In this document: positions 8,807 to 17,682 of the stretch, piece by piece
How positions within the stretch are numbered: the first letter of the stretch is position 1
Layout of the letters: the number at the start of each line of letters is the position of its first letter
Translations under genes and position numbers: made by a program
The notes under the pieces: model-generated
The model's database searches: none
Told to the model about the DNA's origin: nothing
What the model saw: the letters and a program-made list of their open reading frames with translations, nothing else
DNA from: Phycisphaeraceae bacterium
GTDB lineage: Bacteria; Planctomycetota; Phycisphaerae; Phycisphaerales; Zrk34
Reading direction: 5' to 3'
Length of the DNA stretch: 64,000 nucleotides
NCBI GenBank assembly: GCA_028282685.1
Contig: JANQHK010000148.1
Location: 1 to 64,000, forward strand

Positions 8807-8861
8807 TTTAGCCGCGCCGCTTTCGGCGCGTTCCAGCCGCAGTGCATGCACCGCGGCTAAA
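8807..8861. repeat. Nested palindromic element between nuoG and the RDD gene
   Basis: Outer arms TTTAGCCGCG (8807-8816) and CGCGGCTAAA (8852-8861) are perfect complements. Inside lie a 7-bp GC hairpin with a CTTT loop (8813-8830) and the palindrome GTGCATGCAC (8842-8851). The arrangement looks like a dispersed REP-type element rather than a simple terminator, because there is no T-run. It could still slow or end transcription leaving nuoG. A second copy was not found in this window. Confidence 0.6.
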
Positions 8862-8877
8862 CGGGTGGGGCGCCACG

Positions 8878-9306
8878 TTGTCCGATTCCAATCCCATCAC
8901 ACCCTTCTGGATCAAGCTGGCCACGTCGGCGATTAACGTGCTCATCATCGCGGCGATGGGTGTGCCGGTGTGCTGGACGCTGGAATTATCGTTGCTGCAA
9001 TGCAAGCTGGTCTTTCTCGGCATGTCGGCGGTGTATGCCGGTGTCGCCCTGATGATCCCCGGTCAACGTTCCCCGGCGATGGTGCTGATGCGCGTAAAGT
9101 GGGCGGAACCCTACGGCTTGGCCAAGCTGATGCTCTACGCGCTGCTCTATCTGGCCAGCTTATCGACCGTGTTGTTCTACATCCGGTTCCCGTTCGATCT
9201 GCTGGCGGCCAACCTGCTTCTGGTGCAGTTGCCCTGTGTGCTGATCACCGGCACGACATTGCACGGCAAACTCGCCGGCGGCGTGACGACGGTGCGAGTC
9301 ACATAG
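8878..9306 (+). CDS. RDD-like integral membrane protein
   Basis: About 142 residues with four hydrophobic helices. The spacing and the phrase MIPGQRSPAMVLMRVKWAE resemble RDD-family proteins, where helix-flanking polar residues precede a K-x-x-G-x-R-V segment. The TTG at 8878 is taken as start because it follows GGTGGGG; the in-frame ATG at 8842 lies inside the palindromic element. Function unknown; RDD proteins are small membrane proteins, some of which act as cation/proton antiporters. Family membership is a moderate-confidence call. Confidence 0.6.
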   Translation: MSDSNPITPFWIKLATSAINVLIIAAMGVPVCWTLELSLLQCKLVFLGMSAVYAGVALMIPGQRSPAMVLMRVKWAEPYGLAKLMLYALLYLASLSTVLFYIRFPFDLLAANLLLVQLPCVLITGTTLHGKLAGGVTTVRVT

Positions 9307-9334
9307 CCGATTTTGAAAAAACCGGCGGTATATT

Positions 9335-9353
9335 CCGGTTCATGCTGAACCGG
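9335..9353. terminator. Hairpin between convergent genes
   Basis: Perfect 8-bp stem CCGGTTCA/TGAACCGG with a TGC loop between the convergent RDD and transketolase-like genes. There is no long T-run on either side, so it may act as a weak bidirectional terminator or as an mRNA 3'-end stabiliser. Confidence 0.55.
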
Positions 9354-9363
9354 CTGTATGTGA

Positions 9364-11274
9364 TCACCCCGCCAGTTCTTTCGCTTTCGCCATGATCGAT
9401 TGCGGATCGATGCCCTGGTGGGGAAAGTGGTGCCAGAGTCCGCCGCAGCCCTCGCGGTGCGTGCCGAGTCGGGCGAACTTCGGCGTGTAACCGCGCTCGA
9501 TCAGCCACGTGCCCATGCGGCTGCCCAGGCCGGTCCGCCGATTCAGCGATTCGACGACAATCACGAACGGCAACCCGCCGATCTTCGCCAGCATGTCTTC
9601 ATCGACCACGTTCAGCGTCGGCTTGTTGATCAGAGCGACTTCAATGCCGTCCTGCTTCAGTCGCTCCACGGCATCGAGCGCCCGGTAGAGCGCATCGCCG
9701 TAGCTGACGATCGCCCCGGCGCTGCCCTCGCGGATCAACTCATCCTTGCCCGGCTCGAAGGTGTAACCATCTCCGTAATAATCGGAGCCGTCGGCGGTGA
9801 GAATATTCGGCGTCTTGGAGCGCGTGGAGAAAATGAACCGCAGGCCCGGATCGTCGAATACCTGCTTGACCACGGCGGTCATCTGCGACGCATCGGCGGG
9901 GAAGTAGAGCCGCGTGGGGTGCTCGTCTTCATCGAGGCCGTTGTCGGCGAAGAGATTGTTCAGGCCGAAGTGGCAGGTGTTGTCGGCCATGTCGTCGATG
10001 CCGGCGTGGGAGAAGTGGCAGAGCATGCGCGAATAATTCAGCCGCGCCATCGTGATCTCGCTGACGCACATCTCCAGGAATGCACTGAACGTGGCGAAGA
10101 CGCCCTGCTTGCCGCTTTCGTAACCGAATCCCGCTGCGGCGGAGAGATTGCCGCGCTCCATGATGCCGGAGTGGACGAACACATCGGGGTGTTTGTCCTT
10201 GATTTTCGCCAGGCCGCACGAGCCCTGCAGATCGGAATCGATCACCATGACGTTCTGTTTCTCGGCGTTGCCAAGCCCATCGAGAATTTTGTTGATCGCA
10301 TCACCGAACACGTTGCGGTTGGAGCCGAGCTTGTCGCCGGAGCCGAGGTACTGGTAGTCGTGCTTGAGTTTGGTCAGCGATTGCAGATGCTCGGCGGCGT
10401 CGTTGCGGCCGCGCTGCGTGAGGTATTCAATCGCCAGATCCGGCTTGATCACATCGTGCGCGTGGTTGGAGCCCTCCAGCCCCTCGATGCCCGGGCACAT
10501 GGCGCGGCGGATGGTGACCGCGACCGGGCCGTCGTTGATCACGGCGGTGCGCATGGCGTCGTAGAGTTCGTCGAGGTTTTCGCCGTCGCATTCGATGACG
10601 GGCATGCCGTGTCCGCGCAGGGTTTCCGCGACGCTGAAGCCGGGCAGGTATTCGCTGGGGTGGCCGGCGATGGTGACATCGTTGTCGTCGATGAGCAGCT
10701 TGACGTTGAGTTCTTTGGCCACGGCCAGCCGCGCCGCCTCGGCGTCGTTGCCTTCCTGCTGCGAGCCGTCGGAGCCGAGGCAGCACACCGCCTTGTCCGG
10801 GTGGGCCAGCGCCACGCCGTTGCAGTACGGCCACATGTGACCGAGCCGGCCGGAGCTGATCTTCACGCCGGGGGTGAGGTTCCGCTCGGGATGGCCGGGC
10901 AGACCGGAATGGCCCTCGCGATACGTCGCCAACCGTTCGGCGGGAAGTTCGCCGTGCAGCGCGGCCATGAGGTATTGCGTGGCGGCGCGGTGTCCGGCTT
11001 CGTCGAAGAAGATCGGCACGAAGCGATCCGGCGCACCGCGGAAAAACGCATCGAGCAACAGCACCTCGGGCACGGTGTCGTACGGCCCGCCGGTGTGTCC
11101 GCCGACGCCTTTGGCGGCGCCGGTTGCGGTGAAGTAAACGATCGTATCGCGGCAGAGTTGAATGTCGGCCGCCAGCGCGTCGCGCTGCGCCTCGGTCAGG
11201 GTTTCCTGCTCGAACGGATTGATGGCGGAGGCGTGATAAGCGCTCAGGTCGATCGGGAAGGTCAACGTGGCCAT
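9364..11274 (-). CDS. Transketolase-like thiamine-diphosphate enzyme (divergent paralogue)
   Basis: 636 residues with the whole transketolase layout: a thiamine diphosphate domain (GSDGSQQEGNDAEAARLA ... LLIDDND), a pyrimidine-binding domain whose catalytic-glutamate region reads IMERGNLSAAAGFG, and a C-terminal domain. It differs strongly from the standard transketolase encoded 21 nt upstream: the substrate loop reads GGHTGGPYDTVPE instead of the usual SGHP motif. It probably uses a related but different ketose or aldehyde substrate, or forms a complex with the neighbour; neither can be decided from sequence. No signal peptide, so cytoplasmic. Family certain, exact reaction unknown. Confidence 0.82.
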   Translation of the reverse strand: MATLTFPIDLSAYHASAINPFEQETLTEAQRDALAADIQLCRDTIVYFTATGAAKGVGGHTGGPYDTVPEVLLLDAFFRGAPDRFVPIFFDEAGHRAATQYLMAALHGELPAERLATYREGHSGLPGHPERNLTPGVKISSGRLGHMWPYCNGVALAHPDKAVCCLGSDGSQQEGNDAEAARLAVAKELNVKLLIDDNDVTIAGHPSEYLPGFSVAETLRGHGMPVIECDGENLDELYDAMRTAVINDGPVAVTIRRAMCPGIEGLEGSNHAHDVIKPDLAIEYLTQRGRNDAAEHLQSLTKLKHDYQYLGSGDKLGSNRNVFGDAINKILDGLGNAEKQNVMVIDSDLQGSCGLAKIKDKHPDVFVHSGIMERGNLSAAAGFGYESGKQGVFATFSAFLEMCVSEITMARLNYSRMLCHFSHAGIDDMADNTCHFGLNNLFADNGLDEDEHPTRLYFPADASQMTAVVKQVFDDPGLRFIFSTRSKTPNILTADGSDYYGDGYTFEPGKDELIREGSAGAIVSYGDALYRALDAVERLKQDGIEVALINKPTLNVVDEDMLAKIGGLPFVIVVESLNRRTGLGSRMGTWLIERGYTPKFARLGTHREGCGGLWHHFPHQGIDPQSIMAKAKELAG

Positions 11275-11295
11275 GGCAAAACTTTCCGGAAAATC

Positions 11296-13248
11296 TCAGG
11301 TGGGAACTTCCACCAGTGCGGTGGCTTGGGTGACGATGTCCTCGGCGCTCAGCCCGACGTGTTGCATCAGGTCGGCCGGGCTCAGGCCGGACTTGGGAAT
11401 TCGCTCGACGTACATTTGCTTGCAGGTGAAGGCGTTGGCGTCGGCGGCGAGCGCCTCGGCCACGGCGGCGCCGAATCCGCCGCTGTAATTGTCTTCCACC
11501 GTCAACACGCGTCCCTGGTTTTGCAGGGCCAGGTCCACGATGGCCGCGGTATCGAACGGCATCGAATACAGATCGACCAGCGTGGCTTCGATCTCGGCCT
11601 GTTCCAGAGCGTCCAGCGCCCGGTTGGCTTCGTGGACGGTGTATCCGCTGGCCAGGATCAGCAGGTCCTTGCCTTCGCTGATCAACTCGTGTCCGCCGAG
11701 GACGAAGCGGGTGTTGTCATCGTAGAGGAACTGGGTGTCGGGCCGATGCGTGCGCATGTAGCAGGGGCCGTCGTGCTCGGCCATGCGCGCGGTGAGCTGG
11801 TAGGCGGCGAAGGCGTCGGCCGGTTGCAGCAGGTACATCGCCGGGGAACCGTCCGGGCGCTTGACGTGGGTGAACGCGCCGAACCACGCCACGTCGGGCA
11901 GGCCCATCTGGCTGGGCCCGTCGGCGGCCAGCGAGACGCCGGCGTGCGAGCCGACCAGTTTGAAGTTGGTCCCGCTGTTGATCGCCATTTCGATCTGGTC
12001 GTAACCGCGCGTGAGGAACTTGGCGAAGCTGGAGGCGAAGGGAATCTTGCCGCCGGCGCCCATGCCCGCGGCCGCACCGATCATGTTCTGCTCGGCGATG
12101 CGGCATTCAAAGAACCGCTCGGCCAATTGTTCGTCACCGGCGAATTCGCCGGCGAACGTCGAGCCGCGCACGTCGCCGTCCAGTGAGACCACGTTGGGAT
12201 TGGCCAGGCCCAGCGCCCGCAGCGCGATGCCGTAAGCCCGGCGCGTCGCCCACTTGCCCTTGGCCAATGCCGATTCCTTGCCGAACTGTCTCATCGCATC
12301 GCTGAACGTCGGTAAATCCTGCGTCTGCGGCGCTTCGGGTTCGGCGTTGGTGATCGGGGGGATCTGAAGATCGCCGTCCGTCCACTGCGCGCCGAGTTTG
12401 GACGCTGTCTCGTCCAGTTCTTTCAATACCTGCGCGCATTCGTCCTTGGTAAACGCCTTGCCGTGGCAGTTGCCGGCCTGCATGGTCTGCGAGCCCCAGC
12501 CCTTGATCGTCTTGGCGATGACGGCCAACGGACGTTCGGCGGCGGCGTGCGCATCGAGGGCGTCGGCGATCTGTTGCGGATCGTGCCCGTTGATCACGCG
12601 CACGCCGAATCCGATCGCCTTGAGTTTTGCTTCGGTCACTTCGGGCGTTTGCAACGGCGAGACCTTTGCCGACTGCGCGTAGAGATTGCAGTTGAAGATC
12701 GGGCAGGCGGTGGCCAGGTTGTGATCGATGATGAACTCCATCGCCTCCCAGACCTGGCCCTCGCGCGATTCACCGTCGCCGATCAGGCAGTAAATGCGGC
12801 GGTCCAGCCCGTCCAGTCGCGCGGCGGCGGCAATCCCGGCGGCGATGCTCAGACCCTGGCCGAGCGAGCCGGTGGCCGCGTCGAAAAACGGAAACCCGAG
12901 AATCGGATGCGGATGCCCGTCGATCGGGCTGTCGATCTGGCGCAGTTTCAATACGTCTTCGCGCGTGGTGGGGCGCCAGTCGTCGGCGTATTGGGCCACG
13001 ATGCCCAGGTCGGCCGCGGCGGCGTAAAGAATCGGCACGGCGTGCCCTTCACTGAGCACCAGTCGATCCGAGCCGCGATGTCCGGGATTGGCCGGATCGT
13101 GCCGCATGTGGCGGTAGAGCAGCACCGTCGCCAGATGCGCCAGTGAAGCGCCGCTGGTCGGATGGCCCGAGCCGCTTGCCGCCGTCATTTCGACGGCCAG
13201 CTTCGTCAGGTCGATCGCTTTGGCGTGGACCGATTCAATAAATCCCAT
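11296..13248 (-). CDS. tkt: Transketolase
   Basis: 650 residues, the usual length. Transketolase moves two-carbon ketol units between sugar phosphates in the pentose phosphate pathway. Visible motifs are the N-terminal ASGSGHPTSGASLA loop, the thiamine-diphosphate motif GDGESREGQVWEA ... NCNLYAQS, the catalytic-glutamate region CRIAEQNMIGAAAGMGA, and the later phosphate-binding segment MRTHRPDTQFLY. It is the first gene of a two-gene unit, followed after 21 nt by the divergent transketolase-like gene. The start MGFIESVHAKAIDL is preceded by AGGAGTCTGCGC on the coding strand, a good ribosome site. Confidence 0.93.
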   Translation of the reverse strand: MGFIESVHAKAIDLTKLAVEMTAASGSGHPTSGASLAHLATVLLYRHMRHDPANPGHRGSDRLVLSEGHAVPILYAAAADLGIVAQYADDWRPTTREDVLKLRQIDSPIDGHPHPILGFPFFDAATGSLGQGLSIAAGIAAAARLDGLDRRIYCLIGDGESREGQVWEAMEFIIDHNLATACPIFNCNLYAQSAKVSPLQTPEVTEAKLKAIGFGVRVINGHDPQQIADALDAHAAAERPLAVIAKTIKGWGSQTMQAGNCHGKAFTKDECAQVLKELDETASKLGAQWTDGDLQIPPITNAEPEAPQTQDLPTFSDAMRQFGKESALAKGKWATRRAYGIALRALGLANPNVVSLDGDVRGSTFAGEFAGDEQLAERFFECRIAEQNMIGAAAGMGAGGKIPFASSFAKFLTRGYDQIEMAINSGTNFKLVGSHAGVSLAADGPSQMGLPDVAWFGAFTHVKRPDGSPAMYLLQPADAFAAYQLTARMAEHDGPCYMRTHRPDTQFLYDDNTRFVLGGHELISEGKDLLILASGYTVHEANRALDALEQAEIEATLVDLYSMPFDTAAIVDLALQNQGRVLTVEDNYSGGFGAAVAEALAADANAFTCKQMYVERIPKSGLSPADLMQHVGLSAEDIVTQATALVEVPT

Positions 13249-13390
13249 GCGCAGACTCCTGGAACGGGCATGACGGACAGTTCAGATGGCGGATTATCCC
13301 TCATCGGTCAGGATCGGGCAAACATTCTCGGACCTGCGGCGCAGAATGGATGGAAAGGGCATGGGTTCGCAATCCTTGTGACCGAGCCGG

Positions 13391-13396
13391 TATAAT
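13391..13396 (+). promoter_or_regulatory. -10 box (TATAAT) upstream of the universal stress protein gene
   Basis: A perfect TATAAT lies 52 nt before the chosen GTG start. No convincing -35 box was found at 16-18 nt. An activator-dependent or extended -10 promoter is possible (the box is preceded by CCGG). Confidence 0.5.
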
Positions 13397-13447
13397 GATC
13401 GCTTTACCGGAGCGGTGTCCCCAGCGTACTTCCACACGAGGGCAAGC

Positions 13448-13873
13448 GTGAGCAGCAGTCGAATCATGGTGGCCGTCTCCTCTCCCTGGGCCAGCGAGAA
13501 ACTGTGCGAGACGATCCGCGACTTAGCCGTCCGGCTCAAGGCCTCGGTGCGCGTCGCCCACGTGGCCCAGCCCCAGGAAGATGACGACGGCCCGGACGAC
13601 ATGCACCAACGCGCCGAGCAGACACTCGCCACGCTGACCGAGCGGCTCAACGAAGCCAAGGTCGAGGCCGAGGCCGTGATGCTCTTCGGCGATGACATCG
13701 GCCGCGCCATCGTCAACGCCGCCAAGGCCCACGATGTCTCCCTGATCATCCTCGGCGCCACGGGCAAGGGGCGCATGGCCCGCCTGATCGCCGGGGATAT
13801 CCCCCAGCAGGTCATCAACAACGCCCAGGTCCCCGTGCTCGTCTTCCCGCCCGACTGGTCGGGCAAGGTGTAG
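13448..13873 (+). CDS. Universal stress protein (UspA family)
   Basis: About 141 residues, a single Usp domain. It starts with the family's beta strand (IMVAVSSPWASEK) and has the ATP-type nucleotide motif GATGKGRMARLIAGDI followed by VPVLVFP. The GTG at 13448 is chosen because GAGG lies 7-8 nt upstream; in-frame starts at 13415 (GTG) and 13466 (ATG) are alternatives. The gene is divergent from tkt. Usp proteins bind nucleotides and respond to starvation or energy stress; the specific role is unknown. Confidence 0.88.
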   Translation: MSSSRIMVAVSSPWASEKLCETIRDLAVRLKASVRVAHVAQPQEDDDGPDDMHQRAEQTLATLTERLNEAKVEAEAVMLFGDDIGRAIVNAAKAHDVSLIILGATGKGRMARLIAGDIPQQVINNAQVPVLVFPPDWSGKV

Positions 13874-13916
13874 GGAAGGGAAGGGCCAAGGGCTTGGGGC
13901 TCTGGGAACCGGGCGC

Positions 13917-13942
13917 CACGGCTTCGGCGCAGCCAAGCCGTG
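13917..13942. repeat. Dispersed hairpin repeat, copy 1
   Basis: Perfect arms CACGGCTT and AAGCCGTG flank a 10-nt loop CGGCGCAGCC. The same arms and nearly the same loop occur at 45498-45523. Location is between the universal stress protein and proA. Confidence 0.75.
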
Positions 13943-14018
13943 CCTGAATGAAATACAACTAAACCGCAAGCGAAACGCAGCGCAGACGCGGATCACCGAT
14001 CCAAGCAATCCATTCATC

Positions 14019-15317
14019 ATGCAAGACGATTCAATCACCAACATCCCCGCTTACTGCAACGAACTGGCCGAGCGCGCGGTATCGGCTTCGCGCACGCTCT
14101 GTGCGCTCAGCGGCGCGCAGCGCGATGCGGCTCTGAACACCGTCGCCGTGCGGATGATCGAGCAGTCCGATGCGTTGATCGCCGCCAATGCCGAAGACCT
14201 GACCCGCGCCGATGAACTGGGCCTGACCGAGGCGATGACGGATCGTTTGCGCATCGATGCGGCGCGCGTGAAAAAGATGGCCGACTCCGTCGCCCAGATC
14301 GCCCGCCAGACCGATCCGGTGGGGCAGACCATCGAAGGATTCGTCCGGCCCAACGGCCTGCGCATCGAAAAACGCCGCGTGCCCATCGGCGTGGTGCTGA
14401 TCATTTACGAAAGCCGCCCCAACGTGACCTCCGACGCCGCGGCGCTCTGTCTGAAATCGGGCAATGCGGTGATTCTGCGCGGCGGAAAGGAGTCGATCCA
14501 TTCCAACGCCGCCATCGCCGCTATCGTCCGCGATGCGCTTCAGTCCTGCGACATCGATCCCGATTCCGTGCAATTGGTGCGCACCACCGACCGTTCGGCC
14601 GTGGGCGAACTGCTGAAGATGGAAGGGCGGATCGACATGGCGATCCCGCGCGGCGGAGAATCGCTGATCCGTGCCGTCGTCGAGCAGGCCCACATCCCCG
14701 TCATCAAGCACTACACGGGCAACTGCCACATCTATGTGGATGCCGCGGCAGCCCAACTCCCGGCGGGGCAGGTGCGAGAGATTTGTGTGAACGCGAAAGT
14801 ACAGCGGCCCGGCGTCTGCAATGCCGTCGAAACCCTGCTCTTCCATGCCGACTGCCGGGCCTTGCTTGGCGAGACGGCCCGGGCGCTGGCTGCGGAGGGC
14901 GTCGAACTGCGCTGCTGCGAGCGATCGCAAACGCTGCTGGCGGGACACGTCGGCGACGAGCAACTCAAGCCCGCCACCGAAGACGACTGGTCCGCGGAAT
15001 ATCTCGATAAGATCGTCGCGATCCGGATCGTCGATGCGCTGGACGAAGCGGTCGATCACATGAACCGTTACGGCTCGCACCATACCGACGCGATACTCTC
15101 GGCCGATGCCTATGCGTGCGACCGGTTCATCGCGGCGGTCGATTCGGCCGACGTCATGGTCAACTGCTCCACGCGCTTCAGCGACGGCGGGGAATACGGT
15201 CTGGGCGCGGAGATCGGCATCAGCACCGACAAACTTCACGCGCGCGGCCCGATGGGGGCGGCCGATCTGACGACATATAAGTGGGTGGTCACGGGAACCG
15301 GACAGGTACGTTCGTGA
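14019..15317 (+). CDS. proA: Glutamate-5-semialdehyde dehydrogenase (gamma-glutamyl phosphate reductase)
   Basis: 432 residues, full length. ProA reduces gamma-glutamyl phosphate to glutamate semialdehyde in proline synthesis. The aldehyde-dehydrogenase-fold landmarks are present: YESRPNVTSDAAALCLKSGNAVILRGG, the PRGG loop, VIKHYTGNCH, the catalytic cysteine in QRPGVCNAVETLL, and the C-terminal TDAILS ... DVMVNCSTRFSDGGEYGLGAEIGIST. No proB is adjacent. The stop codon overlaps the GTG start of the next gene by 3 bases, indicating coupling. Confidence 0.95.
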   Translation: MQDDSITNIPAYCNELAERAVSASRTLCALSGAQRDAALNTVAVRMIEQSDALIAANAEDLTRADELGLTEAMTDRLRIDAARVKKMADSVAQIARQTDPVGQTIEGFVRPNGLRIEKRRVPIGVVLIIYESRPNVTSDAAALCLKSGNAVILRGGKESIHSNAAIAAIVRDALQSCDIDPDSVQLVRTTDRSAVGELLKMEGRIDMAIPRGGESLIRAVVEQAHIPVIKHYTGNCHIYVDAAAAQLPAGQVREICVNAKVQRPGVCNAVETLLFHADCRALLGETARALAAEGVELRCCERSQTLLAGHVGDEQLKPATEDDWSAEYLDKIVAIRIVDALDEAVDHMNRYGSHHTDAILSADAYACDRFIAAVDSADVMVNCSTRFSDGGEYGLGAEIGISTDKLHARGPMGAADLTTYKWVVTGTGQVRS

Positions 15318-16504
15318 GCACGAAACCCATCATTCTTCCTTCTCAGCCGACGCTCTGGTTCATGCGCATCGCGGCGCTGGCGGCGCTGGGCGTGGCCATC
15401 TTCCTGGCCGTTGTTCACGCCCTTTTGCAGGATGCGATGCATGACCGTTCCGTGCCGTTCTGCTCGGGCGTGAGCTGGCTGGATTGCGATACGGTGTTGC
15501 GAAGCAAGTGGTCGTATTGGTTTGGGATTTTTCCCGTCGCGTTTCCTGCGGTGCTGGTTTGGGGGATCGCTGCACAAAGACTGATTTCGCTGTCTCCTCG
15601 GCATATTGAGCCCAAACTGAAAGCATGCGGGATCATCTTCCAGGGACTGGGAGTGGTGATCGGTGGGGCGGCCGTCTGGTTCATCGCCATCCAGGCAACG
15701 ATGGGCCAGTGGTGTTCGTGGTGCATGGTCGAACATGCCATCGGACTGATCCTGACCGGCCCGCTGTTGATTCACGGTTTCCGCCTGGCGACGCGCCTGC
15801 ACTACAAGGCCATTCTCCTTGCCGTGATTGCGCTGGTGTTGCTGATTGTCGGCCAGGTGATATCCGAGCCGAATCGAAGACTGTCCGTCACCGAGACCGA
15901 AGGCAGGTGGCACGAGCCCGATGCTTCGATCTCTCTGTTCGGCGGCGCGGTCAAACTCGATCCGACAAGGCGTCCGAATCTTGGCGGTTCCATCGAGAAC
16001 GGCGTCGTGCTTTATGTCTTCGACTACACCTGCCACAACTGCCGCGCGGTTCACGGACAACTCACCGAGGCATTGACACAAATGGGCGACAGGGCCCCGG
16101 CTGTGCTGGTGGTCCTCTGCCCGCTGAACAGCGAATGCAACCGGCACATTGTCGAGACACTGGAGCGGTATCGCGATGCATGCGATATCGCGCGCCTGGC
16201 GTTGATCGTTCAGCATCGCGCGCTGCGGAACTACGCTTTGTTCCACCATTGGCTGTTCGAGAACGGCAAGCACTTGACGCCGAAAACCGCCGGCGCCGAA
16301 GCGAAACGTCTGATGGAAGGCGGAGCCGTCACGTCGGCCGATCAGGCCACGGCCGATCGGCGCCTGGAGCAGGATGTCGCATTGTGCCGTGTGCTGGGCG
16401 TGACGGGCTTGCCCGCCCTGATTGTCGGCGATCAGCGCATGACGCTGACCTCCATGACGACGGGGGAACTGGTCGATTGGCTGGGTCAAGCCCCGCGACC
16501 GTGA
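15314..16504 (+). CDS. VKOR - thioredoxin-like fusion, disulfide-forming enzyme
   Basis: About 396 residues. The N-terminal half is a vitamin K epoxide reductase (VKOR) membrane domain with several helices, the loop cysteines C50 and C58 (CSGVSWLDC) and the quinone-site pair CSWC at 134-137. The C-terminal half is a thioredoxin-fold domain with CHNC at 240-243 and a cis-proline region TGLPALIVG. Such fusions oxidise exported proteins and pass electrons to quinone, like DsbA and DsbB combined. The GTG start at 15314 overlaps the proA stop and follows a GGACAGG ribosome site; earlier starts lie well inside proA. The active domain should face the periplasm. Confidence 0.88.
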   Translation: MSTKPIILPSQPTLWFMRIAALAALGVAIFLAVVHALLQDAMHDRSVPFCSGVSWLDCDTVLRSKWSYWFGIFPVAFPAVLVWGIAAQRLISLSPRHIEPKLKACGIIFQGLGVVIGGAAVWFIAIQATMGQWCSWCMVEHAIGLILTGPLLIHGFRLATRLHYKAILLAVIALVLLIVGQVISEPNRRLSVTETEGRWHEPDASISLFGGAVKLDPTRRPNLGGSIENGVVLYVFDYTCHNCRAVHGQLTEALTQMGDRAPAVLVVLCPLNSECNRHIVETLERYRDACDIARLALIVQHRALRNYALFHHWLFENGKHLTPKTAGAEAKRLMEGGAVTSADQATADRRLEQDVALCRVLGVTGLPALIVGDQRMTLTSMTTGELVDWLGQAPRP

Positions 16505-16569
16505 TTGCCCATCCGCGCCGGTCGGCTTATCATCTTGTCTGCAAAAGACTCAGAGCAAGGACGCCGCTC

Positions 16570-17682
16570 ATGATCCATACCCACTGGCGACGGATATTCA
16601 CAGCGTGGCTGCTCGTCGCGGTTGCGACTTTGATCCCCGCGCGCGCGGAGACCTACGAGTTGCAGGAAGGGGTGTTCAAGGAAGTCGAATCCTGGCCCGC
16701 CGGCACGCCCGAATACCGGTTGCAGCAGATTCGTCGCCTGATCGCGGAGGAAGAGTACGACGATGCGATCGACTTGGCCGACGAGTGGATCGAGGACAAT
16801 CCGTACCACTTCCTCCTGCCGCAGGCCCTGTTGTTGCGCGGCGACGCGAAGGCGCACGAAAAGAATTATTTCAAAGCCCTGTACGATTACGAATACATCG
16901 CCCGCGCGTATCCCGATTCCAGCGCGTTCTTCCCCGCGCTGGAGCGTGAGTTGGACATTGCCCGGACGTACGGCAGCGGGGTGCGGCGCAAGTTCTGGGG
17001 GATGCGCATTCTCCCGGCCGGCGACGAAGCCGAGGAACTGTTCATTCGCATCCAGGAGCGCACGCCCGGCAGTCGGTTGGCCGAACGGGCCGGCAAGGCG
17101 CTGGGGGACTTTTATTTCCAGCGCAAGGAAATGGCGCTGGCCGCCGAGGCGTTCGATATCTTTCTCGAAAATCATCCCCGCAGCCAGTGGCGTTCGGACG
17201 CAATGAAAAAACTGATCGATGCCAACCTGGCCACGTTCAAGGGGCCGCGCTTCGATGCGACCGGTCTGATCGAAGCCCAGCAGCGCATCGAGAGTTTCAA
17301 GACCGATTTTCCCGCCACGTCCGAGCAGATCGGCGCCGACGCCCTGCTGGTGCGCATTGACGAATCGCTGGCGCAGAAAGCGCTGGTGACTGCGCAGTGG
17401 TATGACCGCAAGGATCGACGGGTCAGCGCCCGGTTCATGTACCGCCGTGTCGTCCGCGATTACCCCGGCTCGTCCGCGGCGGCCGAGGCGAAACGCCGCC
17501 TCGGGGAACTGGGCGAAACCGTCGCTCCGGAATCCGCGGAAGCTTCCGCAGAGCCGGAGGAAGCCGAGTCGCAAGCGCCGGACGATGCCGAGAAGATGGA
17601 TCAGCCCCCGACCCAACGCCCGGAAACGGCGCCCGATGCCGAGCAGGCCGATACACCCACCCAGCCGGAGGCGGAGAAATGA
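16570..17682 (+). CDS. BamD-like outer-membrane assembly protein with TPR repeats
   Basis: About 370 residues. A signal peptide ends with ARA (residues ~25-27) and fits signal peptidase I; no lipobox cysteine is seen, unlike classical BamD. The mature protein has helical tetratricopeptide-like repeats of the YfiO/BamD type (ALYDYEYIARAYPDSSAFFPAL, AAEAFDIFLENHPRSQWRSDAM, ARFMYRRVVRDYPGSSAAAEAKRRL) and an acidic, Pro/Glu/Ala-rich tail of about 60 residues. Upstream in-frame codons overlap the VKOR gene in another frame and are ignored. The stop overlaps the lptE-like start by 4 nt (ATGA). Confidence 0.8.
   Translation: MIHTHWRRIFTAWLLVAVATLIPARAETYELQEGVFKEVESWPAGTPEYRLQQIRRLIAEEEYDDAIDLADEWIEDNPYHFLLPQALLLRGDAKAHEKNYFKALYDYEYIARAYPDSSAFFPALERELDIARTYGSGVRRKFWGMRILPAGDEAEELFIRIQERTPGSRLAERAGKALGDFYFQRKEMALAAEAFDIFLENHPRSQWRSDAMKKLIDANLATFKGPRFDATGLIEAQQRIESFKTDFPATSEQIGADALLVRIDESLAQKALVTAQWYDRKDRRVSARFMYRRVVRDYPGSSAAAEAKRRLGELGETVAPESAEASAEPEEAESQAPDDAEKMDQPPTQRPETAPDAEQADTPTQPEAEK

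Noticed and set aside
9400-12186. A 928-codon open frame on the plus strand opposite the two transketolases
   Set aside because: It is antisense to two clear, motif-bearing genes. Its product has no family features and reflects the base composition of GC-rich codons in the opposite frame.
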